A stretch of 27,643 nt of DNA from H111-94 sp034436045 (GTDB taxonomy: Bacteria; Chloroflexota; Ktedonobacteria; Ktedonobacterales; Ktedonobacteraceae). The notes under the pieces are model-generated. The model saw nothing but the letters and a program-made list of their open reading frames with translations, searched no databases and was not told where the DNA came from. The stretch is taken from assembly GCA_034436045.1 (NCBI GenBank), contig DAOTVZ010000161.1:1-27643 (forward strand), read 5' to 3'. The translations under genes were made by a program, and so were the position numbers. Shown piece by piece: positions 1-7,271 of the stretch. Every line of letters begins with the position of its first letter. Positions within the stretch are counted from its first letter, which is position 1.

Positions 1-601
1 GCTGCGCTGGTGCTAGCTGGGCCAGTGAAACCGAGAATGTGATCAGCCATCCCAGGTTACGCTCAGGGGCGGTGCCGATATCGTGGTTATACTGACATGT
101 ATCGTGTGCCGGGTCTGGTGGTACTGAGATGGTGCAGTGCTGATCCTCGAAAGGGGGCGCGTGCCAGATAAGGTGATGCAGGCCGGGAGCCAGGATGAGG
201 GCGTTGCTGTCAAGGCCGTAATTGCCATCGGTGCCATAGATTGGGAGCGGATTGATGCGCTTGCCGTCAACGAAGAGTTGTCCCCAGCCTGGGCTGGCAT
301 CCAGGTAAAAGCTGTTTAGACCGGCAGGCAGCGGTGTTGGCGTGTGGGGCAAGAGAGCAGCAACCGAATGTAGTACTACAGTGCGCGTTGGCGCATAGTT
401 AAAGAGCAGAGCGAGTAGCAAGATTATGGCGGTAAGAGACAGCGTGACACTTTGCAAGGCACGTACTCGTCGCTTAAAGCGCGGTTTTTGCGGCGAGCGG
501 CCTGTTGAATCTGTTCGCTTTGCCACTTCTTCGTCGAGATTATCCAGGCTGATAATCTCAACCTCGTTGTCATCCAGGGGATCGGAGTGCAAATCATCCA
601 T
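1..601 (-). CDS. Membrane-anchored protein with extracytoplasmic domain (partial, runs off the left edge)
   Basis: I do not recognise a named family. The minus-strand frame from the ATG at 601 stays open to base 1, giving about 200 residues without a stop. Residues 1-30 are acidic (starting MDDLHSDPLDDNEVEI). Residues 40-48 are basic, a single hydrophobic segment covers about 52-70, and a Pro/Thr-rich spacer lies around 86-93. The domain that follows contains GWGQLFVDGKRI and LILAPGLHHLIWHAPPF, which resemble PEGA-like surface domains (inference). This is the layout of a type II single-pass protein with a cytoplasmic N terminus and an outward C terminus. A purine-rich GAGAG lies just upstream of the ATG. 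The start is 16 nt after the stop of the LacI-type gene, so the two are probably co-transcribed. The C terminus lies outside the window. Confidence 0.72.
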   Translation of the reverse strand, partial: MDDLHSDPLDDNEVEIISLDNLDEEVAKRTDSTGRSPQKPRFKRRVRALQSVTLSLTAIILLLALLFNYAPTRTVVLHSVAALLPHTPTPLPAGLNSFYLDASPGWGQLFVDGKRINPLPIYGTDGNYGLDSNALILAPGLHHLIWHAPPFEDQHCTISVPPDPAHDTCQYNHDIGTAPERNLGWLITFSVSLAQLAPAQ

Positions 602-617
602 TGCTGGCTCTCTTTAG

Positions 618-1673
618 TCATCTATCTTGTAATTGCACAGGTCTGTCTTGCAAACGTGTGGAGTCGAAAGATAGTAGTGGCGCGGTTGTAGTACGTTCTA
701 CGAGTTTTGGTTGCAGCCAGATCAGTTCTGGCTTTTTGGATGGATAGTTAATGTGTTCCATCAGTTTTGCGATGCCCATTTCTCCCATCTGGTACATTGG
801 CTGTTGGATGGTGCTGAGGCCAAGTAGTTCTGAAATCTCGATGCCGTCATACCCGATAATGGAAAGTTCTTCAGGCACGCGAATGTGTAGCGCCTTTGCG
901 GCGTCCAGCGCGCCAATTGCCTGCATATCTGAGGCAACGAAGAGCGCTGTTGGGCGCGGCGTTCGCGTCAGTAGTTGATAGGCTGCCTCGCGCCCCCCTT
1001 GCCGATCCCATGCGGTGGCGATGGTCAGGTCGGGGTCATAGTGCAAACCGCAATCCTCAAAAGCTTGCTTGACGCCTCTCAGGCGGTCTATGGCCTGATT
1101 AAACTTCTTGCCTTCAATGACTCCGTTGATGAAACCGATGCGTTGATGGCCCAGGTTCATCAAATGAATGATAGCCTGATAAGCACCCTCTACATTATTG
1201 ACCACGAGAGAGGTGAGCAGGGGACTATAAGCATCTACCAGCACAACGGGTAGCCCGATACGATGAAAGTTCTGGGCGAAGGTATCCTCCGGCGAGAGCG
1301 AGAGAATTAAGACGCCATCAACTTTGCGCCGCATAGGAAGCTCCGAAAAACAATGGTCGCGTTGCTCGTCAGTACGGACATTATAGAGCACCAGTTCTTT
1401 GCCATGACGCGCCGTTGCCGCCTCAACGCCCTGTAACACTTGCATAAAGAAGGGACGGGTGAAGAACGGAGCGATAATACCAATAGCGTTGGTGCGTTTG
1501 GAAATCATGCTGCGCGCAATCGGATCCGGCTTATAATCAAGCTGCTTGATAGCAGCAAGAACTTTTTCTCGTGTCTCAGGCTTTACACTTGAACTGCCGT
1601 TAATAACGCGTGAAACCGTCCCTATGCCGACGCCAGCAAGACGTGCTACATCATGTATCGTTGCCACAGGCAT
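618..1673 (-). CDS. LacI/GalR-family transcriptional regulator
   Basis: A 351-residue DNA-binding regulator of usual family length. Residues 4-24 form the typical N-terminal helix-turn-helix and start of the hinge helix (TIHDVARLAGVGIGTVSRVIN), followed by NGSSSVKPETREKV. A periplasmic-binding-protein-like effector domain follows, with IGIIAPFF near 68, the conserved VVNNVEGAY region, LGHQRIGFI, and ALFVASDMQAIGAL with IIGYDGIEISELL near the end. Family members bind a sugar or other small molecule and repress or activate nearby genes. No sugar transport or catabolic gene is visible here, so the effector is unknown. The C-terminal tail carries a small repeat (RLQDR, QLQDR) beyond the normal fold. 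The gene is divergent from etfB and upstream of the membrane protein in the same direction. The start ATG at 1673 is preceded by AAGGTGAGGAG. Confidence 0.93.
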   Translation of the reverse strand: MPVATIHDVARLAGVGIGTVSRVINGSSSVKPETREKVLAAIKQLDYKPDPIARSMISKRTNAIGIIAPFFTRPFFMQVLQGVEAATARHGKELVLYNVRTDEQRDHCFSELPMRRKVDGVLILSLSPEDTFAQNFHRIGLPVVLVDAYSPLLTSLVVNNVEGAYQAIIHLMNLGHQRIGFINGVIEGKKFNQAIDRLRGVKQAFEDCGLHYDPDLTIATAWDRQGGREAAYQLLTRTPRPTALFVASDMQAIGALDAAKALHIRVPEELSIIGYDGIEISELLGLSTIQQPMYQMGEMGIAKLMEHINYPSKKPELIWLQPKLVERTTTAPLLSFDSTRLQDRPVQLQDR

Positions 1674-1723
1674 CTCCTCACCTTTTTCATCTCGCTGCCA
1701 ATGCTACTATCAGATATATACTT

Positions 1724-1752
1724 ATTATCGCACCAAAACTTCTCCTAAACAA
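1724..1752 (-). promoter_or_regulatory. Candidate sigma70 promoter for the LacI-type gene
   Basis: Reading the minus strand, TTGTTT (1752-1747) and GATAAT (1729-1724) are separated by 17 nt. The -10 matches 5 of 6 consensus bases; the -35 is weak. It lies about 50 nt upstream of the regulator's ATG. Confidence 0.4.
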
Positions 1753-1934
1753 CAATTTGCCCTTGCCATCACAGCTATCGTCCTTGCCAGGGGCCTACCT
1801 CTTGAGCGTGGCATAGAAAACAGTAGCATAGAAAGCATGATGAGTGCAAGGATTGCCCTGCTCCGAGATCGTTTGGGTTTATCACATGGAGTAGCGGTGA
1901 ACCTTATGCCGGTCGTGTTCGTTAGCTGGCAACG

Positions 1935-1964
1935 TTGACACTATCTTTTCACGACAGGTACAAT
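1935..1964 (+). promoter_or_regulatory. Sigma70-type promoter of the etfBA operon
   Basis: A perfect -35 TTGACA (1935-1940) and a -10 TACAAT (1959-1964, 5 of 6) are separated by 18 nt. Transcription would begin near 1971, giving a leader of about 70 nt before etfB. Confidence 0.75.
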
Positions 1965-1974
1965 AGAGAAGCTG

Positions 1975-1994
1975 AAGAAACTATGTAGTTTCTT
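1975..1994 (+). promoter_or_regulatory. Small hairpin at the 5' end of the etfB leader
   Basis: An 8-bp perfect stem (AAGAAACT / AGTTTCTT) with an ATGT loop falls within the first bases of the predicted transcript. It could stabilise the 5' end of the mRNA. No T-run follows, so it is not a terminator. Confidence 0.4.
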
Positions 1995-2038
1995 ACCCTC
2001 TCGCGTCCCATAGAAGATGAAGATGAGGCAAATAGACA

Positions 2039-2824
2039 ATGAAGATTTTTGTTTGTGTAAAACAGGTGCCTGACCCTAACACAACGGTCAGTAAACTTGA
2101 TCCCAGCACGAAACGCCTGGTGCGTAGCGGTGTCACGCTTGTCCTCGATCCAGGTGATGAAAGCACTATTTCCGCTGCTATCAAGCTTCGCGATACGATT
2201 GGCAACAGTGAGCTGGTTGCGGTGAGCATGGGGCCAACGTCGGCTCAAGAGGCGTTGCGCCGTTCGCTGGCGATGGGAGCCGACCGCGCTATTCTAGTGA
2301 CAGACCCGGCCCTGGCCGGTTCTGATGCGCTGGGGACGGCGCGTGTGCTGGCGGCGGTGGCGCAAAAGGAGAAGCCGGATCTGATTTTCTGTTCGACTGA
2401 GAGTACCGACGGCTATACCGGTATGGTGCCAGGTGGCATTGCCGAGTTCCTGGGCTGGCCTCAGTTGACTTTTGCGCGCGAGATCAAAGTCGAGGGTGCC
2501 AAAGCCGTGATCAAGCGTGTCGTTCCCACCGGCTACAAGACCGTTGAAGCGCCGCTTCCGGCGGTTGTGACTATCGCCAGTGGTTCGTTTGAGGCTATCT
2601 ATCCCACGATGAAGGGCATCATGGGTGCCAGAAAGAAACCATTTAGCCAGATGAGCCTGAAGGATCTGGCTATTGATCCCTCACAGGTTGGTGAAGCTGG
2701 CGCACGTGAGCGAGTATTGAGCATCGGCAAGGTTGAGGCGCGTGCCGCCGGACAGGTGATTAAAGACGATGGTACCGCTGTAGAGCAGATTATCAGTTTC
2801 TTGCAGCGTAACCAGTTGCTCTAG
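2039..2824 (+). CDS. etfB: Electron transfer flavoprotein beta subunit
   Basis: A 261-residue EtfB of normal length. With EtfA it forms the soluble heterodimer that accepts electrons from acyl-CoA dehydrogenases and similar flavoenzymes and passes them to a membrane quinone oxidoreductase. Family features include MKIFVCVKQVPDP at the N terminus, LDPGDESTISAAIKLRD, the nucleotide-binding region SMGPTSAQEALRRSLAMGADRAILVTD, and FCSTESTDGYTGMVPGGIAEFLGWPQ, which corresponds to the signature around the bound nucleotide. GIMGARKKP also fits the family. The leader carries a purine-rich GATGAGG ahead of the ATG. etfA follows after 21 nt in the same operon. Nothing appears truncated. Confidence 0.96.
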   Translation: MKIFVCVKQVPDPNTTVSKLDPSTKRLVRSGVTLVLDPGDESTISAAIKLRDTIGNSELVAVSMGPTSAQEALRRSLAMGADRAILVTDPALAGSDALGTARVLAAVAQKEKPDLIFCSTESTDGYTGMVPGGIAEFLGWPQLTFAREIKVEGAKAVIKRVVPTGYKTVEAPLPAVVTIASGSFEAIYPTMKGIMGARKKPFSQMSLKDLAIDPSQVGEAGARERVLSIGKVEARAAGQVIKDDGTAVEQIISFLQRNQLL

Positions 2825-2845
2825 GAATTATGAGGAGAAGAGAAC

Positions 2846-3811
2846 ATGGCAAAAACGATCTGGGTCCTTGTCGAACTGGAAGACGGCAAACCGGCTCGCT
2901 CCTCACTAGAGGTGCTGGGCAAGGCGGCGAAACTTGGCCGAGCCGAGGCGGTGGTGCTGGGCGCTGCTGCCGTTGAGGTTGCTACCACACTGGGCGAATA
3001 TGGCGCGGAAAAGGTCTATGTCCACGCCGACGCCACCTATGATACCTACCTGACTCTGCCTGCTGTTGAGACGCTCAGCAACCTGCTCAAGCAACATAAC
3101 CCCGACCTGTTGCTGCTGGCGACGACGTATGATCTGCGCGACATCGCGGCTCGCCTCAATGTGCGTAATAACATGGGCCTGATTACCGATGCCACCGACC
3201 TGGCGTTTGATGGCGATACGCTCAACGTAACCGTGCCCTGGGGCGGTGAGAATATCGTGACGGCCACTCATCCTCAGCCGGGTACGGGCATCGTGCTGGT
3301 GCGCCCCAAAGCCTTCTCGGTCGAGCGCTATGAGGGCCGCACTGCTGAGGTTGAGACGATCAATGCTAGCATCAGTGCTGCCGCACAAAGCATCAAGATA
3401 CTCGATAACGTCGAGGTAGCAAGCACCGGCCCTGCGCTGGAGGATGCCAGCGTTGTAGTGAGCGGTGGGCGTGGCCTGGGCAAACCGGAGAACTATCGCC
3501 TGATCGAAGAACTGGCGGCGGCGCTGGGCGGTGCCCCTGGTGCTACACGTGCCATCGTTGATGCAGGCTGGCTGCCCTATAGCTATCAGGTAGGTCAGAC
3601 CGGCAAGACGGTCAAACCAACACTCTACATTGCTGTTGGCATCAGTGGTGCTATTCAGCACCTGGCAGGTATGAAAGGCTCCAAGTATATCGTCGCCATC
3701 AACAAAGACGAGAACGCGCCTATCTTCTCCGTCGCCGACTTCGGCGTTGTAGGAGATGCGCTTACCATCCTTCCTAAGTTGACGGAAGAGATCAAAAAGC
3801 GCAAGAGATGA
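2846..3811 (+). CDS. etfA: Electron transfer flavoprotein alpha subunit
   Basis: A 321-residue EtfA, the FAD-carrying partner of EtfB. The N-terminal half resembles EtfB in fold. The C-terminal FAD domain is well conserved: VVSGGRGLGKPENYRLIEELA near 205-225, ATRAIVDAGWLPYSYQVGQTGKTVKP, LYIAVGISGAIQHLAGMKGS, and INKDENAPIFSVADFGVVGDA near the end. These residues wrap the FAD in characterised EtfA proteins. The ATG is preceded by GAGGAGAAGAGAAC, a strong ribosome binding site. The antisense strand has a long open frame (2906-3823), which is a coding shadow. A long hairpin separates etfA from the membrane oxidoreductase gene. Confidence 0.96.
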   Translation: MAKTIWVLVELEDGKPARSSLEVLGKAAKLGRAEAVVLGAAAVEVATTLGEYGAEKVYVHADATYDTYLTLPAVETLSNLLKQHNPDLLLLATTYDLRDIAARLNVRNNMGLITDATDLAFDGDTLNVTVPWGGENIVTATHPQPGTGIVLVRPKAFSVERYEGRTAEVETINASISAAAQSIKILDNVEVASTGPALEDASVVVSGGRGLGKPENYRLIEELAAALGGAPGATRAIVDAGWLPYSYQVGQTGKTVKPTLYIAVGISGAIQHLAGMKGSKYIVAINKDENAPIFSVADFGVVGDALTILPKLTEEIKKRKR

Positions 3812-3817
3812 TCTTTC

Positions 3818-3877
3818 TGTCATTTTAATTTAATCTTGTTTTTCTTTTCCGAAAGACAAGATTAAATTAAAATGACA
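3818..3877. repeat. 22-bp perfect inverted repeat with nested mini-hairpin, inside the etf operon
   Basis: The arms at 3818-3839 and 3856-3877 are perfectly complementary over 22 bases and very AT-rich. The 16-nt loop contains CTTT-TCCG-AAAG (3844-3855), a second 4-bp stem stacked on the 3' arm with a four-T bulge (3840-3843). No T-run follows the 3' arm, so it is not a standard terminator. It starts 7 nt after the etfA stop and ends 26 nt before the next ATG. It may stabilise or separate mRNA segments, or be a small mobile palindrome. Confidence 0.85.
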
Positions 3878-3903
3878 TTAGAACTAATGGAGGTTTTTGA
3901 GAT

Positions 3904-6024
3904 ATGGCACCCCCAGTGATTTCTCCAACGGGGGGATGGATAGGCACAGTAATCTTCGTCCTGGTCTTCCTGGCGGCTCTGATCCTCTTCGGCATGCGCG
4001 CGGGCCAGCTCATCGCGCTACTGGTAAAAGCGCAGCCGGAAAATCGTCTTGACCGCCTGGATGATCGTTTTGGCTCGATTTTCAGAGTCGTCCTGGGACA
4101 AAGCGGTGTGCTACGCGATCCAATCCCTGGCATTGCTCATTTCTTTACCTTCTGGGGCTTTATCATTATTCAGTTTGGCCTTCTCAATCTCATGCTTGGA
4201 GCCTTCAATGGCAGCCTGCCATTGCTAGGTGATAATCGTGTCTTTGCCAGCCTGCTGGACGCTTTCGTCGTGTTCGTGCTGGTCGCGCTGATCGTGTTTG
4301 CCGTCCGGCGCGCTATCTTTCGCCCCAAACAATTGACCAGTAAACTGCATGGCCCATGGGACGGCTTCATCATCCTGGGACTGATTCTGCTTGTCATCGT
4401 TACGCTGACGCTGGTGGAAACTTTCGAGTACGCGGCCAGTGGTGGCGCGGCCTGGAGTCCGCTCGGTGCGCTATTTGGCCCGGCGGTAGCTGGCTGGGGC
4501 GTTACAAATGACATCATCTGGTATCGCATCTTCTGGTGGGCACACATTCTGACCGTGCTGGGTTTCCTGATCTACCTGCCGCGTTCCAAGCACCTGCACC
4601 TGATGGCGACGCCCTTCAACGTCTTCTTCCAGAACTATAAGCCAAGGGGCGCATTGCCTCTGATGGAGAATATCGAGGAGCGCGAGGACTATGGCGTCTC
4701 TAAAGCCGAGCAATTTACCTGGAAGCAATTGCTGGACGGCTATGCCTGTACTGAGTGCGGACGTTGCAATACTGTCTGCCCCGCTGCCAACACCGATAAG
4801 CCGCTTTTCCCCAAAGAGATTGTGCTGGGAGTGAAAGAGGCGCTCTTTGCGCGGAGCGGCGAAATTCTGGGCCAGGATTCGTTCTTCTCGAAGTTCGGCG
4901 TTGCGGCGGTCAAGGCTGATGCCACTGCGGAGCAGAATGGACATCCCAAAGAGATGGTGGGCGGTATTATCAGTACCGATGCTTTGTGGGCCTGTACGAC
5001 CTGTATGGCGTGCATGGAGATCTGTCCTGTCTCTATCGAGCATGTGCCAAAAATCGTGGATATGCGCCGTCATCTGGTAATGGAAGCGAGCGACTTCCCG
5101 CAGGAAACCGTCTCGGTGCTCAATAATATTGAGCGCAACGGCAACCCCTGGGAGATCAGCAATGACAAGCGCGCCGAGTGGGCCGCTGACCTGGGCATTC
5201 CGTTGATGGCCGAGAATCCCGACGCCGATGTGTTGTACTGGGTAGGCTGTATGGGGTCATTTGACCAGCGCAACAAGCATGTGGCAACCTCAGTCGCCAA
5301 AATTTTGCTGGCGGCGAAGGTCAATTTTGCCATCCTGGGGCCGGAGGAGTCCTGCACGGGCGACCCGGCGCGCCGCATCGGCAATGAGTATCTGTGGCAG
5401 ATGCAGGCACAGCAAAACATTGAGACGCTGAACGGCTACGGCTTCAATATCGTGGATGCCAGCAACGGCAACCACAATGCCAATGGCCATAACGGCACCA
5501 GCGCGAGCAAGCACCGCACCATCATCACGGCCTGCCCGCACTGCTTCAATACGATCAAGAACGAGTATCCCCAATTGGGCGGCAACTATGATGTGGTGCA
5601 TCATACCGTCTTTATCAACGACTTGATTGAGCAGCAGCGCTTGAAGTTACCGGAAGGCTTCGACAGGCGCAAGCTAACCTACCATGACCCGTGTTACATT
5701 GGGCGCTACAACGGCGTCTTCGAGGAGCCGCGTCGTGTGCTGAAGGTAATCAACGGCAATGGCGTCACTGAGATGCGGCGCAATGGCAACAAAAGTTTCT
5801 GCTGTGGTGGCGGCGGTGGCCGCGCCTGGATGGAAGAGAAAATCGGCAAGCGTGTCAATCAGACGCGCGTGAAGGAGGCGCTGGAGACGAAGGCCGAAGT
5901 GCTGGCTGCCGCCTGCCCCTTCTGCATCACCATGTTCGAGGATGGCGTGAAGGGGGTGGACGCCGAAGAGCAGCTCAAGATCGAGGATATCTCCGAGATT
6001 ATTGTGCAGGCACTGGAGAAATAA
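3904..6024 (+). CDS. Membrane Fe-S oxidoreductase, ETF:(mena)quinone oxidoreductase (EMO) type, HdrD-like
   Basis: A 706-residue protein probably carrying electrons from EtfAB to the membrane quinone pool. Five hydrophobic segments lie near 12-32, 77-100, 116-135, 154-173 and 204-225. They form a NarI-like cytochrome b region, and H79 and H214 could bind heme. Two 4Fe-4S motifs follow: C282, C285, C288, C292 and C364, C367, C370, C374. Two CCG-type cysteine modules come next: C449, C484, C544, C547 and C597, C633, C634, C671, C674 (SFCCGGGGGRAW, AAACPFC). This layout matches the EtfAB:quinone oxidoreductases studied in syntrophic and fatty-acid-oxidising bacteria. It is unlike the classical single-polypeptide ETF-QO flavoprotein. 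Residues 519-537 form an Asn/His/Gly-rich insertion. GGAGG lies about 10 nt before the ATG. The substrate assignment rests on linkage to etfBA. Confidence 0.9.
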   Translation: MAPPVISPTGGWIGTVIFVLVFLAALILFGMRAGQLIALLVKAQPENRLDRLDDRFGSIFRVVLGQSGVLRDPIPGIAHFFTFWGFIIIQFGLLNLMLGAFNGSLPLLGDNRVFASLLDAFVVFVLVALIVFAVRRAIFRPKQLTSKLHGPWDGFIILGLILLVIVTLTLVETFEYAASGGAAWSPLGALFGPAVAGWGVTNDIIWYRIFWWAHILTVLGFLIYLPRSKHLHLMATPFNVFFQNYKPRGALPLMENIEEREDYGVSKAEQFTWKQLLDGYACTECGRCNTVCPAANTDKPLFPKEIVLGVKEALFARSGEILGQDSFFSKFGVAAVKADATAEQNGHPKEMVGGIISTDALWACTTCMACMEICPVSIEHVPKIVDMRRHLVMEASDFPQETVSVLNNIERNGNPWEISNDKRAEWAADLGIPLMAENPDADVLYWVGCMGSFDQRNKHVATSVAKILLAAKVNFAILGPEESCTGDPARRIGNEYLWQMQAQQNIETLNGYGFNIVDASNGNHNANGHNGTSASKHRTIITACPHCFNTIKNEYPQLGGNYDVVHHTVFINDLIEQQRLKLPEGFDRRKLTYHDPCYIGRYNGVFEEPRRVLKVINGNGVTEMRRNGNKSFCCGGGGGRAWMEEKIGKRVNQTRVKEALETKAEVLAAACPFCITMFEDGVKGVDAEEQLKIEDISEIIVQALEK

Positions 6025-6036
6025 AGAATAAATAGT

Positions 6037-6075
6037 AAAAAACGGGCAAAAATTATTAATTTTTGCCCGTTTTTT
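6037..6075. terminator. Strong rho-independent terminator after the etf operon
   Basis: An 18-bp perfect stem (arms 6037-6054 and 6058-6075) with a 3-nt loop has a GC core CGGGC/GCCCG flanked by A/T runs. The 3' arm ends in six Ts, and A/T runs on both sides would let it work in either direction. Confidence 0.92.
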
Positions 6076-6359
6076 ATTGTTCATCTCTGGCCTGCTCTCA
6101 TACATGGGTTTCAGCGAAATTTGCGCGATAAAATGTGCTTTTGCCTGCTCCTTGCAATCCGATCAAGAGAACAAGCTGCGGGTTCCTTATAGTCATTGTA
6201 TGTATAGGATATGCGCTTGATGACAAAGATTTCCCAATGGAATGTAGGGATTAGCACTAATAATGTCATATTACATGCAGCAACATATCTTGTGCCTATC
6301 AAGAGAGATATATTGCTGCACATAACATGACAGGATCAACCTTTGCTCGTTATGATCTG
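6076..6359. other. Convergent intergenic spacer with an imperfect inverted repeat
   Basis: There is no convincing gene here. The only structure seen is a 14-bp inverted repeat, 6277-6290 with 6306-6319 (GCAGCAACATATCT against AGATATATTGCTGC). It has one mismatch that would be a wobble pair in RNA, and a 15-nt spacer. It lies downstream of the patatin gene's stop and could be a weak terminator for it, although no T-run follows. Confidence 0.5.
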
Positions 6360-7235
6360 TCAGGCAGAGAGCCAGAGTGTAGCGACCGAGGCGGCAAGTT
6401 CACGGCCCTGCGCGCGACCGGCCCGCGCCGATGGTTCGCGTGTTGCCGGGTCGAGTGGGTTTGGCCCGATTGCAGTTGCTGACGCCGTATCCGGTGCAAT
6501 TACCAGCACCTGGCTCCCTTCTTGTTGCAGTGCGGCTGCTTCCGAAGTCGGGCCAACGCCGAAGTAGTTTGCGGCATCTCCTAGCGGGTTGAGGATTAAA
6601 ATACGCTCATAACCACGCGCCAGGTCTGCATTTGTTGGTGAGCGCATACCGCCGTCCATATAACGATGGCCTGCAATTGTCACCGGTGGCCAGATGCCTG
6701 GAACGGCACAACTGGCCGCAACGGCATCAACCAGGGAGACACCCGATGTGCGATCAAAGATACGTTCTTCGCCAGTCTCTGTATCGACGGCGACAATCAA
6801 AAGACGCTGCTGCGGCCAGGTTTGAGCGGGAAGCCGACTCTCAATGATGGCACGCCGTTCTGCTTCCGAGATTGTGGGAGCAGCCAGCGCATACGTTCCG
6901 ATCCGCACTCGAAACGCTCTGGGATCGGATCCTGCCTCTTTTACCGCCTGGGTAAAAATCTCCATCATTTGAGTGGTATCAAAGGCCACATTGCGTTCTT
7001 TCGACTCTGTGACCGGGATCAGTTGAGCGGCGAAAAGGCTCTCCAGATCGGTTCCACTGGCGATTTGAGCGCCAACCACTGACCCGGCAGAGGTTCCGAT
7101 GATGATGTCCGCTCTACGCACGTCCACACCAGCGTCATGCAGGCCGGTAAGAATGCCCAGTTCCCAGGCGACACCTGCCACGCCACCGCCACCAAGAACC
7201 AGCGCGCGTGTGCCCGTCTTGTGAGAATTCATCAT
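6360..7235 (-). CDS. Patatin-like phospholipase / lipid acyl hydrolase
   Basis: A 291-residue patatin-fold hydrolase. Family members cleave acyl chains from phospholipids or other lipids with a Ser-Asp dyad. The oxyanion-hole glycines are in LVLGGGGVAG (12-21), the nucleophile Ser49 is in GTSAGS (47-52), and the catalytic Asp193 is in YMDGG (191-195). No signal peptide or membrane segment is evident, so it is probably cytoplasmic or peripheral, like RssA/YlbK-type bacterial members. AAAGGA precedes the first of two consecutive-looking ATG codons, supporting the start at 7235. The gene begins 36 nt after the acyl-CoA dehydrogenase stop. The two may be co-transcribed, with lipase-released acyl chains entering beta-oxidation (inference). 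Confidence 0.93.
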   Translation of the reverse strand: MMNSHKTGTRALVLGGGGVAGVAWELGILTGLHDAGVDVRRADIIIGTSAGSVVGAQIASGTDLESLFAAQLIPVTESKERNVAFDTTQMMEIFTQAVKEAGSDPRAFRVRIGTYALAAPTISEAERRAIIESRLPAQTWPQQRLLIVAVDTETGEERIFDRTSGVSLVDAVAASCAVPGIWPPVTIAGHRYMDGGMRSPTNADLARGYERILILNPLGDAANYFGVGPTSEAAALQQEGSQVLVIAPDTASATAIGPNPLDPATREPSARAGRAQGRELAASVATLWLSA

Positions 7236-7271
7236 GTATCCTTTCGTTAGAACAATATCGCGGCACCAGGC

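Larger units (their letters stand above)
1674..2038. other. 365-bp divergent intergenic region between regulator and etfB
   Basis: It holds a candidate promoter toward each side and a small hairpin in the etfB leader. I looked for a LacI-type operator (an even palindrome with a central CG) and found no convincing one. Two short direct repeats are present: CCTTGCC twice near 1761-1797, and GCATAGAAA twice near 1811-1840. No ORF here looks real. Confidence 0.6.

Noticed and set aside
1949..2248. 99-aa minus frame over the etfB start
   Set aside because: It overlaps the etf promoter and the etfB coding region and has low-complexity composition.
2906..3823. 305-aa open frame antisense to etfA
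   Set aside because: etfA is unmistakable and fully conserved; the antisense frame is Arg/Gln/Ala-rich, has no recognisable motif and is a codon-usage shadow.
6111..6323. 70-aa frame in the convergent spacer
   Set aside because: No ribosome binding site, no recognisable domain, and it covers the imperfect inverted repeat.
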